Assembly (NCBI RefSeq): GCF_007970805.1
Contig: NZ_CP042433.1
Coordinates: 2,728,001-2,792,000 of the forward strand
DNA from: Flavisolibacter ginsenosidimutans
Lineage (GTDB): Bacteria > Bacteroidota > Bacteroidia > Chitinophagales > Chitinophagaceae
DNA length: 64,000 nt
Reading direction: 5' to 3'
Within the stretch, counting starts at the first letter, position 1; each line of letters begins with the position of its first letter. This document shows, piece after piece, positions 16,208 through 24,377 of the stretch. The notes under the pieces were generated by a model that was not told the DNA's origin, did no database searches, and saw only the letters and a program-made list of their open reading frames with translations. A program made the translations under genes and the position numbers.

Positions 16208-16575
16208 GATGTTTGATTTGAGGACAAAGATGGAATGAATGGCGGATCTTTTCCCTGTGCGATTACGGCAATTAAAAAGGTGAATTGCGACAAAAGCCCG
16301 CAACCGAATGCGTCTGCCTCAATGTGAATGATCTTTTACGCCGTTGTTGTATGAGGTGAAGATCTTGTACGGTAGCCTGCCAACAACAGCGTAAACGGCT
16401 CAGCACTTAAGGTTAGTTAACGGCAGATGAAAACTGAAGCAAAAGGCATTAAATTTCCGCAGCTGAAAATCTCTTCAACCTTAGGCGCAACTTTACGACA
16501 GCGAGGCTTTGTCCTGAACTTAATGGAAAGATTTACGCAGTGATTTGATCTTTAATTCATAAAGCGATAGAAACG
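16208..16575. other. 368-bp intergenic region with a hairpin
   Basis: No gene is supported. ACGCCGTTGTTG (16338-16349) and CAACAACAGCGT (16381-16392) pair at 11 of 12 positions across a 31-nt loop. There is no T-run on either side. The GTT...AAC order is opposite to that of an attC site. Confidence 0.45.
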
Positions 16576-17028
16576 ATGACAAAAAATAATTTACTGCGAA
16601 TGGACAATGTCGGCATCGTGGTAGAATCCCTTGACGAGGCCGTCTCTTTTTTCACCGAGCTTGGTTTGAAGCTTGAAGGGCGGGCCACAATCGAAGGCGA
16701 ATGGGCCGGACGTGTTACAGGGCTGGAACTTCAGCAGGTTGAGATTGCCATGATGGTCACCCCTGACGGTCACAGCCGCCTCGAACTCTCCCGATTTCTC
16801 ACGCCGCCCATAGTAGCCGACCACCGCAATGCTCCGGTGAACGCTCTCGGATACCTACGCGTCATGTTCGCCGTGGACGACATTGACGAGACGCTCACCC
16901 GGCTCTACAAGCATGGCGCCACTCTCGTCGGCGAAGTGGTTCAGTACCTTGACGCGTATCGACTCTGCTACATCCGCGGGCCCGAAGGTATTCTCATCGG
17001 GCTGGCAGAGCAGCTCAGTAAGAAATGA
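16576..17028 (+). CDS. VOC-family (glyoxalase-like) protein
   Basis: 150 residues. LLRMDNVGIVVESLDEAVSFFTELGL opens the first beta-alpha-beta-beta-beta module and LGYLRVMFAVDDIDETLTRL the second, with a final GPEGILIGLAEQL. This is the usual two-module vicinal oxygen chelate layout, likely metal-binding. Reaction unknown. It is a separate gene from the VOC protein of cassette 3, from which it differs in length and sequence. It has a higher G+C content than the cassette genes, so it probably belongs to the chromosomal backbone. Confidence 0.78.
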   Translation: MTKNNLLRMDNVGIVVESLDEAVSFFTELGLKLEGRATIEGEWAGRVTGLELQQVEIAMMVTPDGHSRLELSRFLTPPIVADHRNAPVNALGYLRVMFAVDDIDETLTRLYKHGATLVGEVVQYLDAYRLCYIRGPEGILIGLAEQLSKK

Positions 17029-17191
17029 ATGCCGGTGTTTATAAAATCCTTCACGGCGGAACTTTCCGCCGTATTTGTGCAGATTCAAAGTCCTTTTTAA
17101 TCAAACGTTAATCCCCGTGGCTGCCTTAAACGCAGGAGGCGTGATAGACTCTAATGATTCAGTCAGTCGCTAATAACTGATTCAACCATTT

Positions 17192-17911
17192 ATGAAAAAA
17201 CTATTCTTTGCCTTATTGCTCCTTTCCGGGCTCTTTCTGCAAAAAGCAGATGCGCAGGTAAGGGTTGGTATGGACATTAATATCGGTGCCCAGCCCGACT
17301 GGGGACCTTACGGCTACGATTATGCCCAATATTATTACTTCCCCGACATGGACATTTACTACGATGTACTGAACCGGGAGTTTGTATACTTTGACGGCTA
17401 CGAGTGGAGATCCTCTCCTTACATGCCTTCCGCGTACAGTAATTTTGACCTTTACAGCGCTTACAAGGTGGTAATTAATGAGCCGCAGCCCTATTTGCGT
17501 GCCGATTATTACCGGAGACAATACTACGGTTATCGTGGCTATCACAACCAGCCGGTGCTCCGCGATCACAGGAACGAAGGTTATGCGTACGGCAGGGACG
17601 AACGCTATGAGCAAAGAGGCGAGCAACGCTATGAACGGCGAGATCAGCGTTTTGATGACCGCAACCGGGTAGAACGGGAGGCCCGAAGCGTTGACCAGCG
17701 AGACAACCGCGGCTTCGAACAAAGAGGTAACAGGACTGGCAATAACGGCTTTGATCAAAGAGCCAATACGCCGAACCGCAACGTGTATGAACAACGGGGC
17801 AACGACAACAACCGTGGCGGTTTCGAACAAAGGAGAAACGAGGGAATGAACGGTACCGACCACGGTGGATTTGGCCAGCGAGGCGAGAACCGGGATTTTG
17901 GAAGACACTAA
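17192..17911 (+). CDS. secreted Tyr-rich protein with Gln/Arg/Asn repeat tail
   Basis: 239 residues with a signal peptide (cleavage after ADAQ, about residue 22). Residues 25-115 are very rich in Tyr and Asp. From about residue 118 to the end the chain becomes a disordered, Arg/Gln/Asn/Gly-rich tail with repeats of the form GFEQRGN, GFDQRAN, VYEQRGN, GFEQRRN and GFGQRGE. The layout is seen in small exported proteins of Bacteroidota, but no function is known. It stands alone and ends in a strong terminator. Confidence 0.7.
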   Translation: MKKLFFALLLLSGLFLQKADAQVRVGMDINIGAQPDWGPYGYDYAQYYYFPDMDIYYDVLNREFVYFDGYEWRSSPYMPSAYSNFDLYSAYKVVINEPQPYLRADYYRRQYYGYRGYHNQPVLRDHRNEGYAYGRDERYEQRGEQRYERRDQRFDDRNRVEREARSVDQRDNRGFEQRGNRTGNNGFDQRANTPNRNVYEQRGNDNNRGGFEQRRNEGMNGTDHGGFGQRGENRDFGRH

Positions 17912-17932
17912 GGTTTACCGAATTGAATAAGC

Positions 17933-17960
17933 AAGCCGCTCTTTACCGGGCGGCTTTTTT
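17933..17960 (+). terminator. rho-independent terminator
   Basis: AAGCCGC (17933-17939) pairs with GCGGCTT (17950-17956), followed by a T-run, 22 bp after the stop of the repeat-tail protein. Confidence 0.8.
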
Positions 17961-18039
17961 GTTTTTGGCAATGGGGAAGTAAAGACGGTTCACTGAGTTT
18001 CTAAAAACCTGTTTATAAGAGCTTCCATCAACTTGATTG

Positions 18040-18477
18040 ATGACAAGATTCACTACATTTAGCGACACGAAAAAGAAAACCTTCCTCGCCCTTGCCACGC
18101 TCCTGCTCCTTCAGGTTGGTTTTAGCCAGAAGCAGCACAAAGTGCCGCCGATGAACGGAAATATGCCTCGCATTGCCCAGACGGCATGGCGCATTTTCAA
18201 ACTGTACAAAAGCGGAAATGCCCCCGCTGCCGACAACGCCGCAGACGTGCTGGTATTTTGCCGGACCAATCGTTTCAGTTATGTTCCAAGCACCGGGATT
18301 GGGCCGCAGGGAACGTTTAAGGTTCAAGGGCGTTTGCTGGTGCTAACCAACGATTCGGACAAGAAACCCGCCGCGTATAAAATGAGCTGGCTACCGGGAC
18401 AAAACATTTTGAAGCTGGAGGAAGGCGGCATCATCTTCGAAATGGAATACAACGGCGAGACCAATTGTAACGGCTAA
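18040..18477 (+). CDS. small secreted hypothetical protein
   Basis: 145 residues from ATG 18040; an adjacent TTG at 18037 is possible. A hydrophobic signal segment (about 13-27, FLALATLLLLQVGF) ends with a probable cleavage site before QKQHK. The mature part is about 115 residues, probably beta-rich (GTFKVQGRLLVLTND, LEEGGIIFEMEYNG). No family recognised. It converges with the PA14 lipoprotein gene. Confidence 0.6.
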   Translation: MTRFTTFSDTKKKTFLALATLLLLQVGFSQKQHKVPPMNGNMPRIAQTAWRIFKLYKSGNAPAADNAADVLVFCRTNRFSYVPSTGIGPQGTFKVQGRLLVLTNDSDKKPAAYKMSWLPGQNILKLEEGGIIFEMEYNGETNCNG

Positions 18478-18555
18478 GCAAAAGGTGATACCCTTTTATA
18501 CTACATGTGTTTAATCAGCTTTCTGCAACCAGTGGGCTTGGAGACTGCTGAACGT

Positions 18556-19272
18556 TTAGCTTTTTTTCTCTTTGGTCTTTTCTCTTCTCCACAGAAGAAA
18601 AAGGAGCAAAAGCAGCAGTAAGGCCACAACCCCAATAACGATCCAGTTTGGCCCCGTGCTTTCTCCCGGTGTGGAAAGCGAGAAATCCGTACCCGGAAAG
18701 AGGCCATCTTTTTCCTTGTCCAAATGAGCAAACAATTGCAGGGCCACAAAATACCTTGGCCCCTGGAAGTATTGCAGGCGCATGTCGTGGTAGGATGCTG
18801 ACAAATCGAGGCTGCCGCTCTTTGCGGCCGGGCCGTGCAGTCCATCGTTGTTGATGACGAGGCTATCATCTATAAAAAGCCTGGAGCCATCGTCGCTTAA
18901 CAATGTAAACGTGTAACGACCCGCTTTCCCCGGTTTAAACTTTCCGTTGTATTCAATGGCAAACCATTCAAAGCGGTTACCGGCTCCGGGAAACCCGGTT
19001 GACCAGCTACGTTGCGGAACGTTGACCGTTTTGGTATAAATCGTTGCCACTGCTTTCATCGTGTCGAAGGAAGCGGGAAGCTTTGGCGTGTTCACCGGCA
19101 AATAATAAATCTTTCCTTCCAATCCATCGGAAACCTGGTGCGTATCGCCAAAAGCAAGGCTGTCTTTTGCATGTTCGTTTCCCGTTGCAGCCGGGTTGCT
19201 TTTGGTTTCGCGGTTGCACGTGCAGCTTACCAGGAAAAAGACCAGGCTGTAAAAAAGTTGATTCTTTTTCAT
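18556..19272 (-). CDS. PA14-domain lipoprotein with C-terminal membrane anchor
   Basis: 238 residues. The N-terminus MKKNQLFYSLVFFLVSC is a lipoprotein-type signal with Cys at 17. A PA14-like domain spans about 48-185 (KIYYLP, RFEWFAIEYNGKFK, GRYTFTLLSDDGSRLFIDDSLVINNDG). This is a beta-barrel carbohydrate-binding fold also found in adhesins and glycosidases. A second hydrophobic helix (about 208-228) precedes a Lys/Arg/Glu tail, so the protein may be held at both ends. Having a lipid anchor and a C-terminal helix is unusual. Ligand unknown. Confidence 0.75.
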   Translation of the reverse strand: MKKNQLFYSLVFFLVSCTCNRETKSNPAATGNEHAKDSLAFGDTHQVSDGLEGKIYYLPVNTPKLPASFDTMKAVATIYTKTVNVPQRSWSTGFPGAGNRFEWFAIEYNGKFKPGKAGRYTFTLLSDDGSRLFIDDSLVINNDGLHGPAAKSGSLDLSASYHDMRLQYFQGPRYFVALQLFAHLDKEKDGLFPGTDFSLSTPGESTGPNWIVIGVVALLLLLLLFLLWRREKTKEKKS

Positions 19273-19464
19273 AACTGTTTTTTACAAACTTGATGTCTTA
19301 AAGAGGCGGGTAATTAGCAGCGGAATTCAGTGGGAGGGAACTGCTATAAAAATAATTGATTTTGCCAAATCCATTGCGCTTGGCCGTGTTGTATAACGTG
19401 TTCGCTGAATGACGGGCTTGTTGACAGAAGCGATTGGCTGAGGCCAGCGTTAAGGCGTTTTCAA

Positions 19465-19472
19465 TAGTTTTG
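19465..19472 (+). promoter_or_regulatory. Bacteroidota -7 element TAGTTTTG
   Basis: A perfect TAnnTTTG, 22 bp before the ATG of the ComA-family gene. No -33 TTTG at the expected distance. Confidence 0.45.
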
Positions 19473-19494
19473 TGCTTTACCAAAAGCAACCCGA

Positions 19495-20277
19495 ATGAAC
19501 TTTCACCTGAAAAATATTCCGCAACGCACGACGCAACCAAGAACACACGGCCTCACCGTTGTCATTGACAAAGGGCTGAGCCTTGCAGAAACAAGAAACC
19601 TTTTATCGGCAGCTTCTCCTTATGTTGACATGGTAAAGCTGGCCTATGGAACGCCCTTGCTAACGCTTGGCCTGAAAGAAAAAATAAAGCTTTACCAGCA
19701 GCATAACGTAACGGTCTTTCTTGGCGGCATCTTCTTTGAAGCCTTTGTGGCACGCAACCAGTTTGCCGCGTATTTATCGTTCCTGCAGGATTACGGCATT
19801 TCCTGCACCGAGGTTTCGGACGGTTCCATTACCATTACACAGGCCGAAAAATGCGGCTACATTGAAACGCTCAGCAAATACGGCACGGTACTCAGCGAAG
19901 TGGGTTCAAAGGACAAAGACCACAAACAGGTAACACCGCCGTACCGCTGGATTGAAATCATCAACACCGAACTTAATGCCGGCGCCAGTTACGTTGTTGC
20001 CGAAGGTAGAGAGTCGGGCACGTATGGCATTTACCGCGATACAGCGGAAGTGCGGGAAGGCTTGATCCAGGAAATCCTGACAAAGATTCCCGGCGAAAAA
20101 ATGATTTGGGAAGCGCCGCAAAAAGACCAGCAATTGTTTTTTATTAAAACGGGTGGAGCAAACGTCAACCTCGCCAACATCGAACCGCAGGACGTGATTC
20201 CGCTGGAAACCATGCGGCTTGGTTTGCGCAGCGATACCTTTCACCAGTATTTGAGCAATGCCGGAATAACCGGCTAA
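19495..20277 (+). CDS. comA: phosphosulfolactate synthase (ComA family)
   Basis: 260 residues forming a TIM barrel. Recognised from GLTVVIDKGLS, YVDMVKLAYGTPLL, VFLGGIFFEAFVARNQ, ISCTEVSDGSI, VLSEVGSKD and VVAEGRESG. ComA adds sulfite to phosphoenolpyruvate to give phosphosulfolactate, the first step of coenzyme M synthesis in methanogens. Family members also occur in bacteria, where sulfolactate or cysteate are possible end products; Bacteroidota make cysteate-derived sulfonolipids. That link is inference: no comB, comC or lipid genes are adjacent. It is a single gene with a -7 element upstream and a strong terminator downstream. The gene symbol marks the family, not a proven role. Confidence 0.78.
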   Translation: MNFHLKNIPQRTTQPRTHGLTVVIDKGLSLAETRNLLSAASPYVDMVKLAYGTPLLTLGLKEKIKLYQQHNVTVFLGGIFFEAFVARNQFAAYLSFLQDYGISCTEVSDGSITITQAEKCGYIETLSKYGTVLSEVGSKDKDHKQVTPPYRWIEIINTELNAGASYVVAEGRESGTYGIYRDTAEVREGLIQEILTKIPGEKMIWEAPQKDQQLFFIKTGGANVNLANIEPQDVIPLETMRLGLRSDTFHQYLSNAGITG

Positions 20278-20297
20278 GTTGTGCCTGATTAAAATTT

Positions 20298-20333
20298 ACA
20301 AAATAAGGCTGCCCGTTGGCAGCCTTATTTTGT
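20298..20333. terminator. bidirectional terminator, perfect 16-bp stem
   Basis: ACAAAATAAGGCTGCC (20298-20313) and its exact reverse complement (20318-20333) flank loop CGTT. The A/T outer part works in both directions, between the convergent comA-family and SDR genes. Confidence 0.88.
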
Positions 20334-20370
20334 ACTTGCATAAATGCTGTTGGCAGTGGGCCGAAAAGAA

Positions 20371-21375
20371 TCAGGGTTGGCCTTTGCCGCCGCCAGAACC
20401 ATAAATATTTCCCGTTGCAAAGCTGCCATCGTTGGCCGCCAACTGAACGTAAATAGAAGCCAGCTCCGCGGGCTGACCGGGTCGGCCAAGTGACGTATCG
20501 CTGCCAAACTTCATTACTTTTTCCTGCGTAGCGCCGCCGCTGATTTGAAGCGGTGTCCAAATTGGTCCGGGCGCCACGCCGCACACCCGGATGCCTTTGG
20601 GCCCGAGTTGCTTTGCCAGGGATTTTACGTAGTTCATCGTGGCCGCTTTTGTTTGCGCATAATCGTACAAATCGGGCGAGGGATCGTAAGCCTGCTCTGA
20701 TGTGGTGCCAATGATCACCGAACCCGGTCTCAGGTGCGGTAACGCAGCTTTGATGATCCAGAAGGGTGCATAGATGTTGGTCTTCATCGTGGCGTCAAAT
20801 TCCTCCGTCGTAATGTCAAGAATGGATTGTTTTGCCTGTTGCCGGCCGGCGTTGTTCACCACAATGTCCAAACCGCCGAGGCCCTGCACGGCTTCTGCAA
20901 CAAGGTGCCTGCAAAAAGCTTCGTCGCGCAAATCACCCGGAATCGCAATCGCCTTTCGTCCTTCGGCTTTAATTAATGCAATCACTTCTTTGGCGTCGGG
21001 TTCTTCCGCTGGAAAATAATTGATGGCTACGTCCGCACCTTCCCGTGCATAGGCAATGGCGGCGGCACGGCCCATGCCCGAATCGCCGCCCGTGATGAGG
21101 GCTTTTCGTCCGGCTAAACGCCCCGAGCCTTTGTAGCTTTTTTCGCCGTGGTCGGGTTTGGGGTCCATGTCTTTTGCCAATCCCGGCCAGGGCTGCGATT
21201 GTGATTTGAAGGGCGGCTTCGGGTATTTTGTGGTTGGGTCTTCAAGGGCTTCCGTACCGGCATCACCGGCTTTTGCGGCGGGTGTTGCAAACGAGGGCGA
21301 CACGGCAAGCGAAGCAAGGTCAAGGCCCAATCCGCCGATTACTTTTTTGCGGGTGATCACTTCTCTTTCATCCAT
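20371..21375 (-). CDS. SDR-family oxidoreductase (YghA-like)
   Basis: 334 residues. An N-terminal extension of about 85 residues (start MDEREVITRKKVIGG) holds a weak hydrophobic stretch and a Pro/Lys-rich part. The short-chain dehydrogenase domain follows: ALITGGDSGMGRAAA for NAD(P) binding, VVNNAGRQQ, and the catalytic Y-x-x-x-K in LYDYAQTKAA. The pattern matches the YghA/glucose-and-ribitol dehydrogenase-like SDRs, linked in many bacteria to stress conditions. Substrate unknown. It converges on comA with a shared terminator. Confidence 0.82.
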   Translation of the reverse strand: MDEREVITRKKVIGGLGLDLASLAVSPSFATPAAKAGDAGTEALEDPTTKYPKPPFKSQSQPWPGLAKDMDPKPDHGEKSYKGSGRLAGRKALITGGDSGMGRAAAIAYAREGADVAINYFPAEEPDAKEVIALIKAEGRKAIAIPGDLRDEAFCRHLVAEAVQGLGGLDIVVNNAGRQQAKQSILDITTEEFDATMKTNIYAPFWIIKAALPHLRPGSVIIGTTSEQAYDPSPDLYDYAQTKAATMNYVKSLAKQLGPKGIRVCGVAPGPIWTPLQISGGATQEKVMKFGSDTSLGRPGQPAELASIYVQLAANDGSFATGNIYGSGGGKGQP

Positions 21376-21736
21376 AACGGTAGCGCCGTTGGCTTTTACA
21401 GTTTATAAATGGGGCAAATAAAACCGGCGAACGGCGGAGACATTGAAAAAAACTTATGCCAGTAACTACGCTTATGTTTTTACCATTCGCAGGCGAAACT
21501 CTTGAAACAGTTGCACAGCGGGCCATCGGGGCTGCAAGCGAAGTGTTGTTATTTATCAACAATAAATTTTAATTGCCCATCGGTAGATTTTCTGTTCACT
21601 CTCCGGGAAAGATTTACACGGCCTGTTCTGCCGTTGGCAAATGAAGAAATACAAAAAGCTTCACATTGCTTTTTGCCTGCGCACAACAAAGGGCATTTTC
21701 TTTGACGAGCTTAGAGGCACTATATCCCCTCAAATT
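21376..21736. other. 361-bp intergenic region
   Basis: It contains the divergent promoter regions of the SDR gene and the small plus-strand gene. A reading frame is open from 21641, but a typical start and coding-like sequence appear only at 21737. Nothing else is seen. Confidence 0.4.
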
Positions 21737-22021
21737 ATGAAAAGGAAAATCGCAACCCTCACCATACCCGTCCCGTACAAACGAGCCGGTAACGTTATCA
21801 GCCAGCAACCCGTTACGTTTGACGTTTACGAAGAAGACAATCGCTATGAAATTGCTCCCTTGCTTGACGGCAACGAACTGGCCATTGCCAATCTGCCCGT
21901 TTCGTTGCATTTTGAAATGCAAAACGACAAGCCGGTTTCGCTGCGGGGAAAGAAGGACGGAAACCTCCACGTAATTCAGGACATTGCTTCAAAACTTCAG
22001 GAGCAGGGATTGCTGGCTTGA
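21737..22021 (+). CDS. small hypothetical protein
   Basis: 94 residues from ATG 21737; earlier in-frame starts would add 32 unlikely residues. The sequence MKRKIATLTIPVP, with later FDVYEEDNRYEIAPLLDG, is soluble and probably mixed alpha/beta. No signal peptide and no recognised family. It is followed by a good terminator, which supports expression as a single gene. Confidence 0.55.
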   Translation: MKRKIATLTIPVPYKRAGNVISQQPVTFDVYEEDNRYEIAPLLDGNELAIANLPVSLHFEMQNDKPVSLRGKKDGNLHVIQDIASKLQEQGLLA

Positions 22022-22036
22022 AAGTCTCGGGCAAAA

Positions 22037-22063
22037 AAAAGCCCGGCTGAATTCCGGGCTTTT
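22037..22063. terminator. terminator between convergent small genes
   Basis: AAAGCCCGG and CCGGGCTTT pair around a 7-nt loop, with A/T-rich flanks on both sides. It can serve the gene ending at 22021 and the lipoprotein gene ending at 22081. Confidence 0.75.
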
Positions 22064-22080
22064 GCAAATTGCTTTTATGA

Positions 22081-22320
22081 TTAATGCGTAACCGAATCTT
22101 TTTTGTGATTCATAGAGTCCATTTTATCCAACACCTGTTTTTGATGTTTCGTAGTGGAATCAACCACGTCTTTGCGTTGTTCAGCAGAAGAATCAATCCT
22201 GTCTTTTTTCTCGCTGGCTACGGAGTCCAGCGAGTCTTTCTTGTCACCGGTTGAAGTGCCTGAATTGTTACAAGCCGCCAAAGAAGCAAGAATGGCAAGG
22301 GCTACAAATGTTCTTTTCAT
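22081..22320 (-). CDS. small lipoprotein, charged coiled-coil type
   Basis: 79 residues from ATG 22320. The signal MKRTFVALAILASLAAC has a lipobox with Cys at 17. The mature part is short, very rich in Lys, Asp and Ser with heptad-like spacing (DSLDSVASEKKDRIDSSAEQ), and probably a helical or disordered envelope protein. No family recognised. An upstream in-frame ATG at 22350 would precede the signal peptide and is disfavoured. Confidence 0.65.
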   Translation of the reverse strand: MKRTFVALAILASLAACNNSGTSTGDKKDSLDSVASEKKDRIDSSAEQRKDVVDSTTKHQKQVLDKMDSMNHKKDSVTH

Positions 22321-22443
22321 GTTTCTGATTTTATGGTTAACAGATAACATTTATACCCGACTTGCAAAATGGTAACCCGCAAAAGGGAAATTAATTGAAA
22401 AGAAAGCGGACGTTTATCCCAATCTTTCTGAACCGGGCGTTGT

Positions 22444-22653
22444 TCAAGCGAGAGGGTGTTCGCCCTGTACCAACGTTACTTTCTTTTCTTTCAGGCTTTC
22501 GTTTTCGGTATTGGCGTGATTGGCTGTAAGTGTTCGAACGATAAGGTAAGCTGCCAGCAGTACCAAAAGCACAACGAACCAAGCGACAGAGGAATCTTTG
22601 GTGTAATCTTTTTTTGAATGTCTTCTTCCACGGCTCTGCAACCAACGATACAT
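22444..22653 (-). CDS. small single-pass membrane protein
   Basis: 69 residues. A basic N-terminus (RGRRHSKKD) precedes one membrane helix (about 23-42, VAWFVVLLVLLAAYLIV), then a polar tail. Positive-inside topology puts the N-terminus in the cytoplasm. No family recognised; coding status rests on start, composition and the helix. Confidence 0.45.
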   Translation of the reverse strand: MYRWLQSRGRRHSKKDYTKDSSVAWFVVLLVLLAAYLIVRTLTANHANTENESLKEKKVTLVQGEHPLA

Positions 22654-22887
22654 AATGGTGGTGTTTACAACAGGGCTACTTGCCGCTACTATTGTGCCAC
22701 TTGTAACGGCAGCTAATTTTAGCAGGAACGAATGGCCTTAAATGCTTTACAGCAAAGGAGTCTTTGAACGCCAGTTAAAAACCGTTTCCTTGTGTGCTGA
22801 GGCTAAGTTCACGGTAAGTTAATTTAGGAGGGCATGATTTTTTAATAAAACCTCTATCTTCATTTCCAAATATTAATTCCCTTACCC

Positions 22888-23103
22888 ATGCAACAGAGTC
22901 ATGCACTACAAGTGGCGCTTCAAGACCGCCCCAAAATTTTTAAAATCGTTGTGCTTTGTCTTTTCTCTCTTTCCGTTCTCACCGTTATCGTTTGCGCAGT
23001 TTATAGTTTGCGCAATGAAAAAACGCCGGTGAATCCAATTCATGGCGCAAAGCAACCTTTTTCTCAGCCCGTGTACACATCATTGCCCACGGCGAAACGA
23101 TAA
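22888..23103 (+). CDS. small single-pass membrane protein
   Basis: 71 residues with one membrane helix (about 18-40, FKIVVLCLFSLSVLTVIVCAVY) and a short polar tail. No family recognised. A strong terminator begins at its stop codon, which supports a real transcript. Confidence 0.5.
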   Translation: MQQSHALQVALQDRPKIFKIVVLCLFSLSVLTVIVCAVYSLRNEKTPVNPIHGAKQPFSQPVYTSLPTAKR

Positions 23104-23137
23104 TAAAAAAACGCTCTTGCAGAGCGCTTTTTTATTA
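23101..23137 (+). terminator. rho-independent terminator
   Basis: ACGCTCT-TGC-AGAGCGCT with A-run before and T-run after; 16 of 17 outer bases pair. It starts at the stop codon of the small membrane protein gene. Confidence 0.85.
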
Positions 23138-23189
23138 TGCCTGTTTTATAGTCCGGCATATGCCTTTGTGCAACAACCGGCCGGGGTGA

Positions 23190-23411
23190 TTATTCTTTTA
23201 TGATTGTTTTCTTCTGTATCACCCTGTCGGTTCCACCGCTTCCGCTTAACAGCGCTACAAGTAAAATCACAAACACAAGTCCGCCAATTACCCACAACCA
23301 CGGAAAGCCGCCGCCTTTGACGTTTACATCCACATTGGTCGTTCCACCGTCCTGCGCAAAGGCCGCTGCATTAACCAACGCAGCCAGCACCAAAAAATAA
23401 ATTCGTTTCAT
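23190..23411 (-). CDS. small membrane protein with signal peptide
   Basis: 73 residues. A signal peptide (MKRIYFLVLAALVNAAAFAQ, cut at about 20) is followed by a Gly-rich TTNVDVNVKGGG segment, one membrane helix (about 38-56) and a basic tail. Similar very short proteins with a VDVNV-type motif occur in Bacteroidota; function unknown. Confidence 0.6.
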   Translation of the reverse strand: MKRIYFLVLAALVNAAAFAQDGGTTNVDVNVKGGGFPWLWVIGGLVFVILLVALLSGSGGTDRVIQKKTIIKE

Positions 23412-23562
23412 AGTGTGTTTTTTTCAAGAAGTGCAAAAGACCGTGCCAGAACAAAAAAGAGAGCAATTCATTTCCTCATTCTTCACCGCCAGTTTTTTTA
23501 AAACGGGACGAATATTACACAAAGCAATCTGAACAATACAGATCATTGGCTTAATTGAGCTT

Positions 23563-23706
23563 TAAGAACAGTCTGGTGCAAGATTTGTAATGATAGCGTA
23601 GGTTTTTCATAGGATATTGGATTTTACACGAGGCTGCATTTCAATGCGGCCTTTTTCTTTCAATAGCCTTTGTAAATAAAAATTTGCCACTGGACAATTG
23701 TTAGCG
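23563..23706 (+). repeat. attC-like site E, isolated
   Basis: TAAGAAC (23563-23569), 6 bp, arm GTGCAAGATTTG (23576-23587). The opposing arm AAATTTGCCAC ends at 23690, followed by 9 bp and GTTAGCG (23700-23706). The spacers match those of sites A-D. The loop carries a second hairpin (23631-23656, AGGCTGCATT...AATGCGGCC) followed by TTTTTC. It is the main content of the 397-bp gap at 23412-23809, and no small gene sits beside it in plus orientation. Confidence 0.4.
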
Positions 23707-23749
23707 GCCGGAGCCTTAACCAACAAACTGCGGCAAATCTTTTTCAACA

Positions 23750-23783
23750 AAATGCCCGGGCAACGAAGGCGTCCCGGGCATTT
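23750..23783 (-). terminator. hairpin after the DUF892 gene
   Basis: A perfect 11-bp stem, AAATGCCCGGG (23750-23760) and CCCGGGCATTT (23773-23783), 27 bp after the DUF892 stop on the minus strand. A weak T-rich tail follows in that direction. Confidence 0.65.
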
Positions 23784-23809
23784 GACCTTTATAAGGTGTG
23801 CTTCTTTTC

Positions 23810-24313
23810 TTAAAGATTCATTGTTGCCAACTGGACTTCTTTAAAAGGCAATTCCTTTTCCATAAAAGACAGTTTTGTCAATGTTTGAATCTCTTCTTGC
23901 TGGGTGAATCGCAACCGGGCGGCGATGCCAACGTAACCAAGGCTTTTTGCCGTTTGCGATACGGTTTCGTATTGCGCTATCTCCCACGCTTCTACTTTTT
24001 TTGCACCGGCAATGATAACGGCATCAACGTCATCGCCGGCATTGCTTATGGCTTGTTCGCCTTCTTCAAGAATAGCCTGCATATCTGCATTGATAACGCC
24101 TCCGGCTTCCGCATCAAAACTTTTGCAGATAAGGCGTAGCGCTTCTTTGTGCTGATCGGTTTCAGCGAGATGAAGGACCAGGTTCTTTCGCAAACCCAAA
24201 CCTTTTGCCTTTGCCATCATCTTCGGGATGGCCTGCGTGAGTTGAAGTTCGGCGCTAAAAAGATGTTGTATTTGTTGAAGAAAGGATTGCACTGTATTCT
24301 TTTCGTCGAGCAT
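23810..24313 (-). CDS. ferritin-like DUF892 protein (YciE/YciF type)
   Basis: 167 residues, all helical. The pattern FLQQIQHLFSAELQLTQAIPKMM, HLAETDQHKEALR, GAKKVEAWEIAQYE and the last helix FTQQEE gives the four-helix bundle with Glu/His metal ligands of DUF892. Members are linked to osmotic, oxidative and stationary-phase stress. Metal content and activity are not proven. Nearby alcohol dehydrogenase, SDR and KGG-motif genes suggest a general stress cluster. Confidence 0.85.
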   Translation of the reverse strand: MLDEKNTVQSFLQQIQHLFSAELQLTQAIPKMMAKAKGLGLRKNLVLHLAETDQHKEALRLICKSFDAEAGGVINADMQAILEEGEQAISNAGDDVDAVIIAGAKKVEAWEIAQYETVSQTAKSLGYVGIAARLRFTQQEEIQTLTKLSFMEKELPFKEVQLATMNL

Positions 24314-24377
24314 GATAAACCATTTTAAAGAATGAAAGAATGACGTTCACAACAGGCATCAGACAAATGCCTCTTGC

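Noticed and set aside
17213-17908. 231-codon open frame opposite the Tyr/Gln-rich secreted protein
   Set aside because: It is an artefact of the repetitive composition; the plus-strand gene has a signal peptide, start and terminator.
19395-19455. A further attC-like site before the ComA-family gene
   Set aside because: AAC-N6 and N9-GTTAAGG are present, but the arms pair over only about six positions with a bulge, and the gene looks like backbone.
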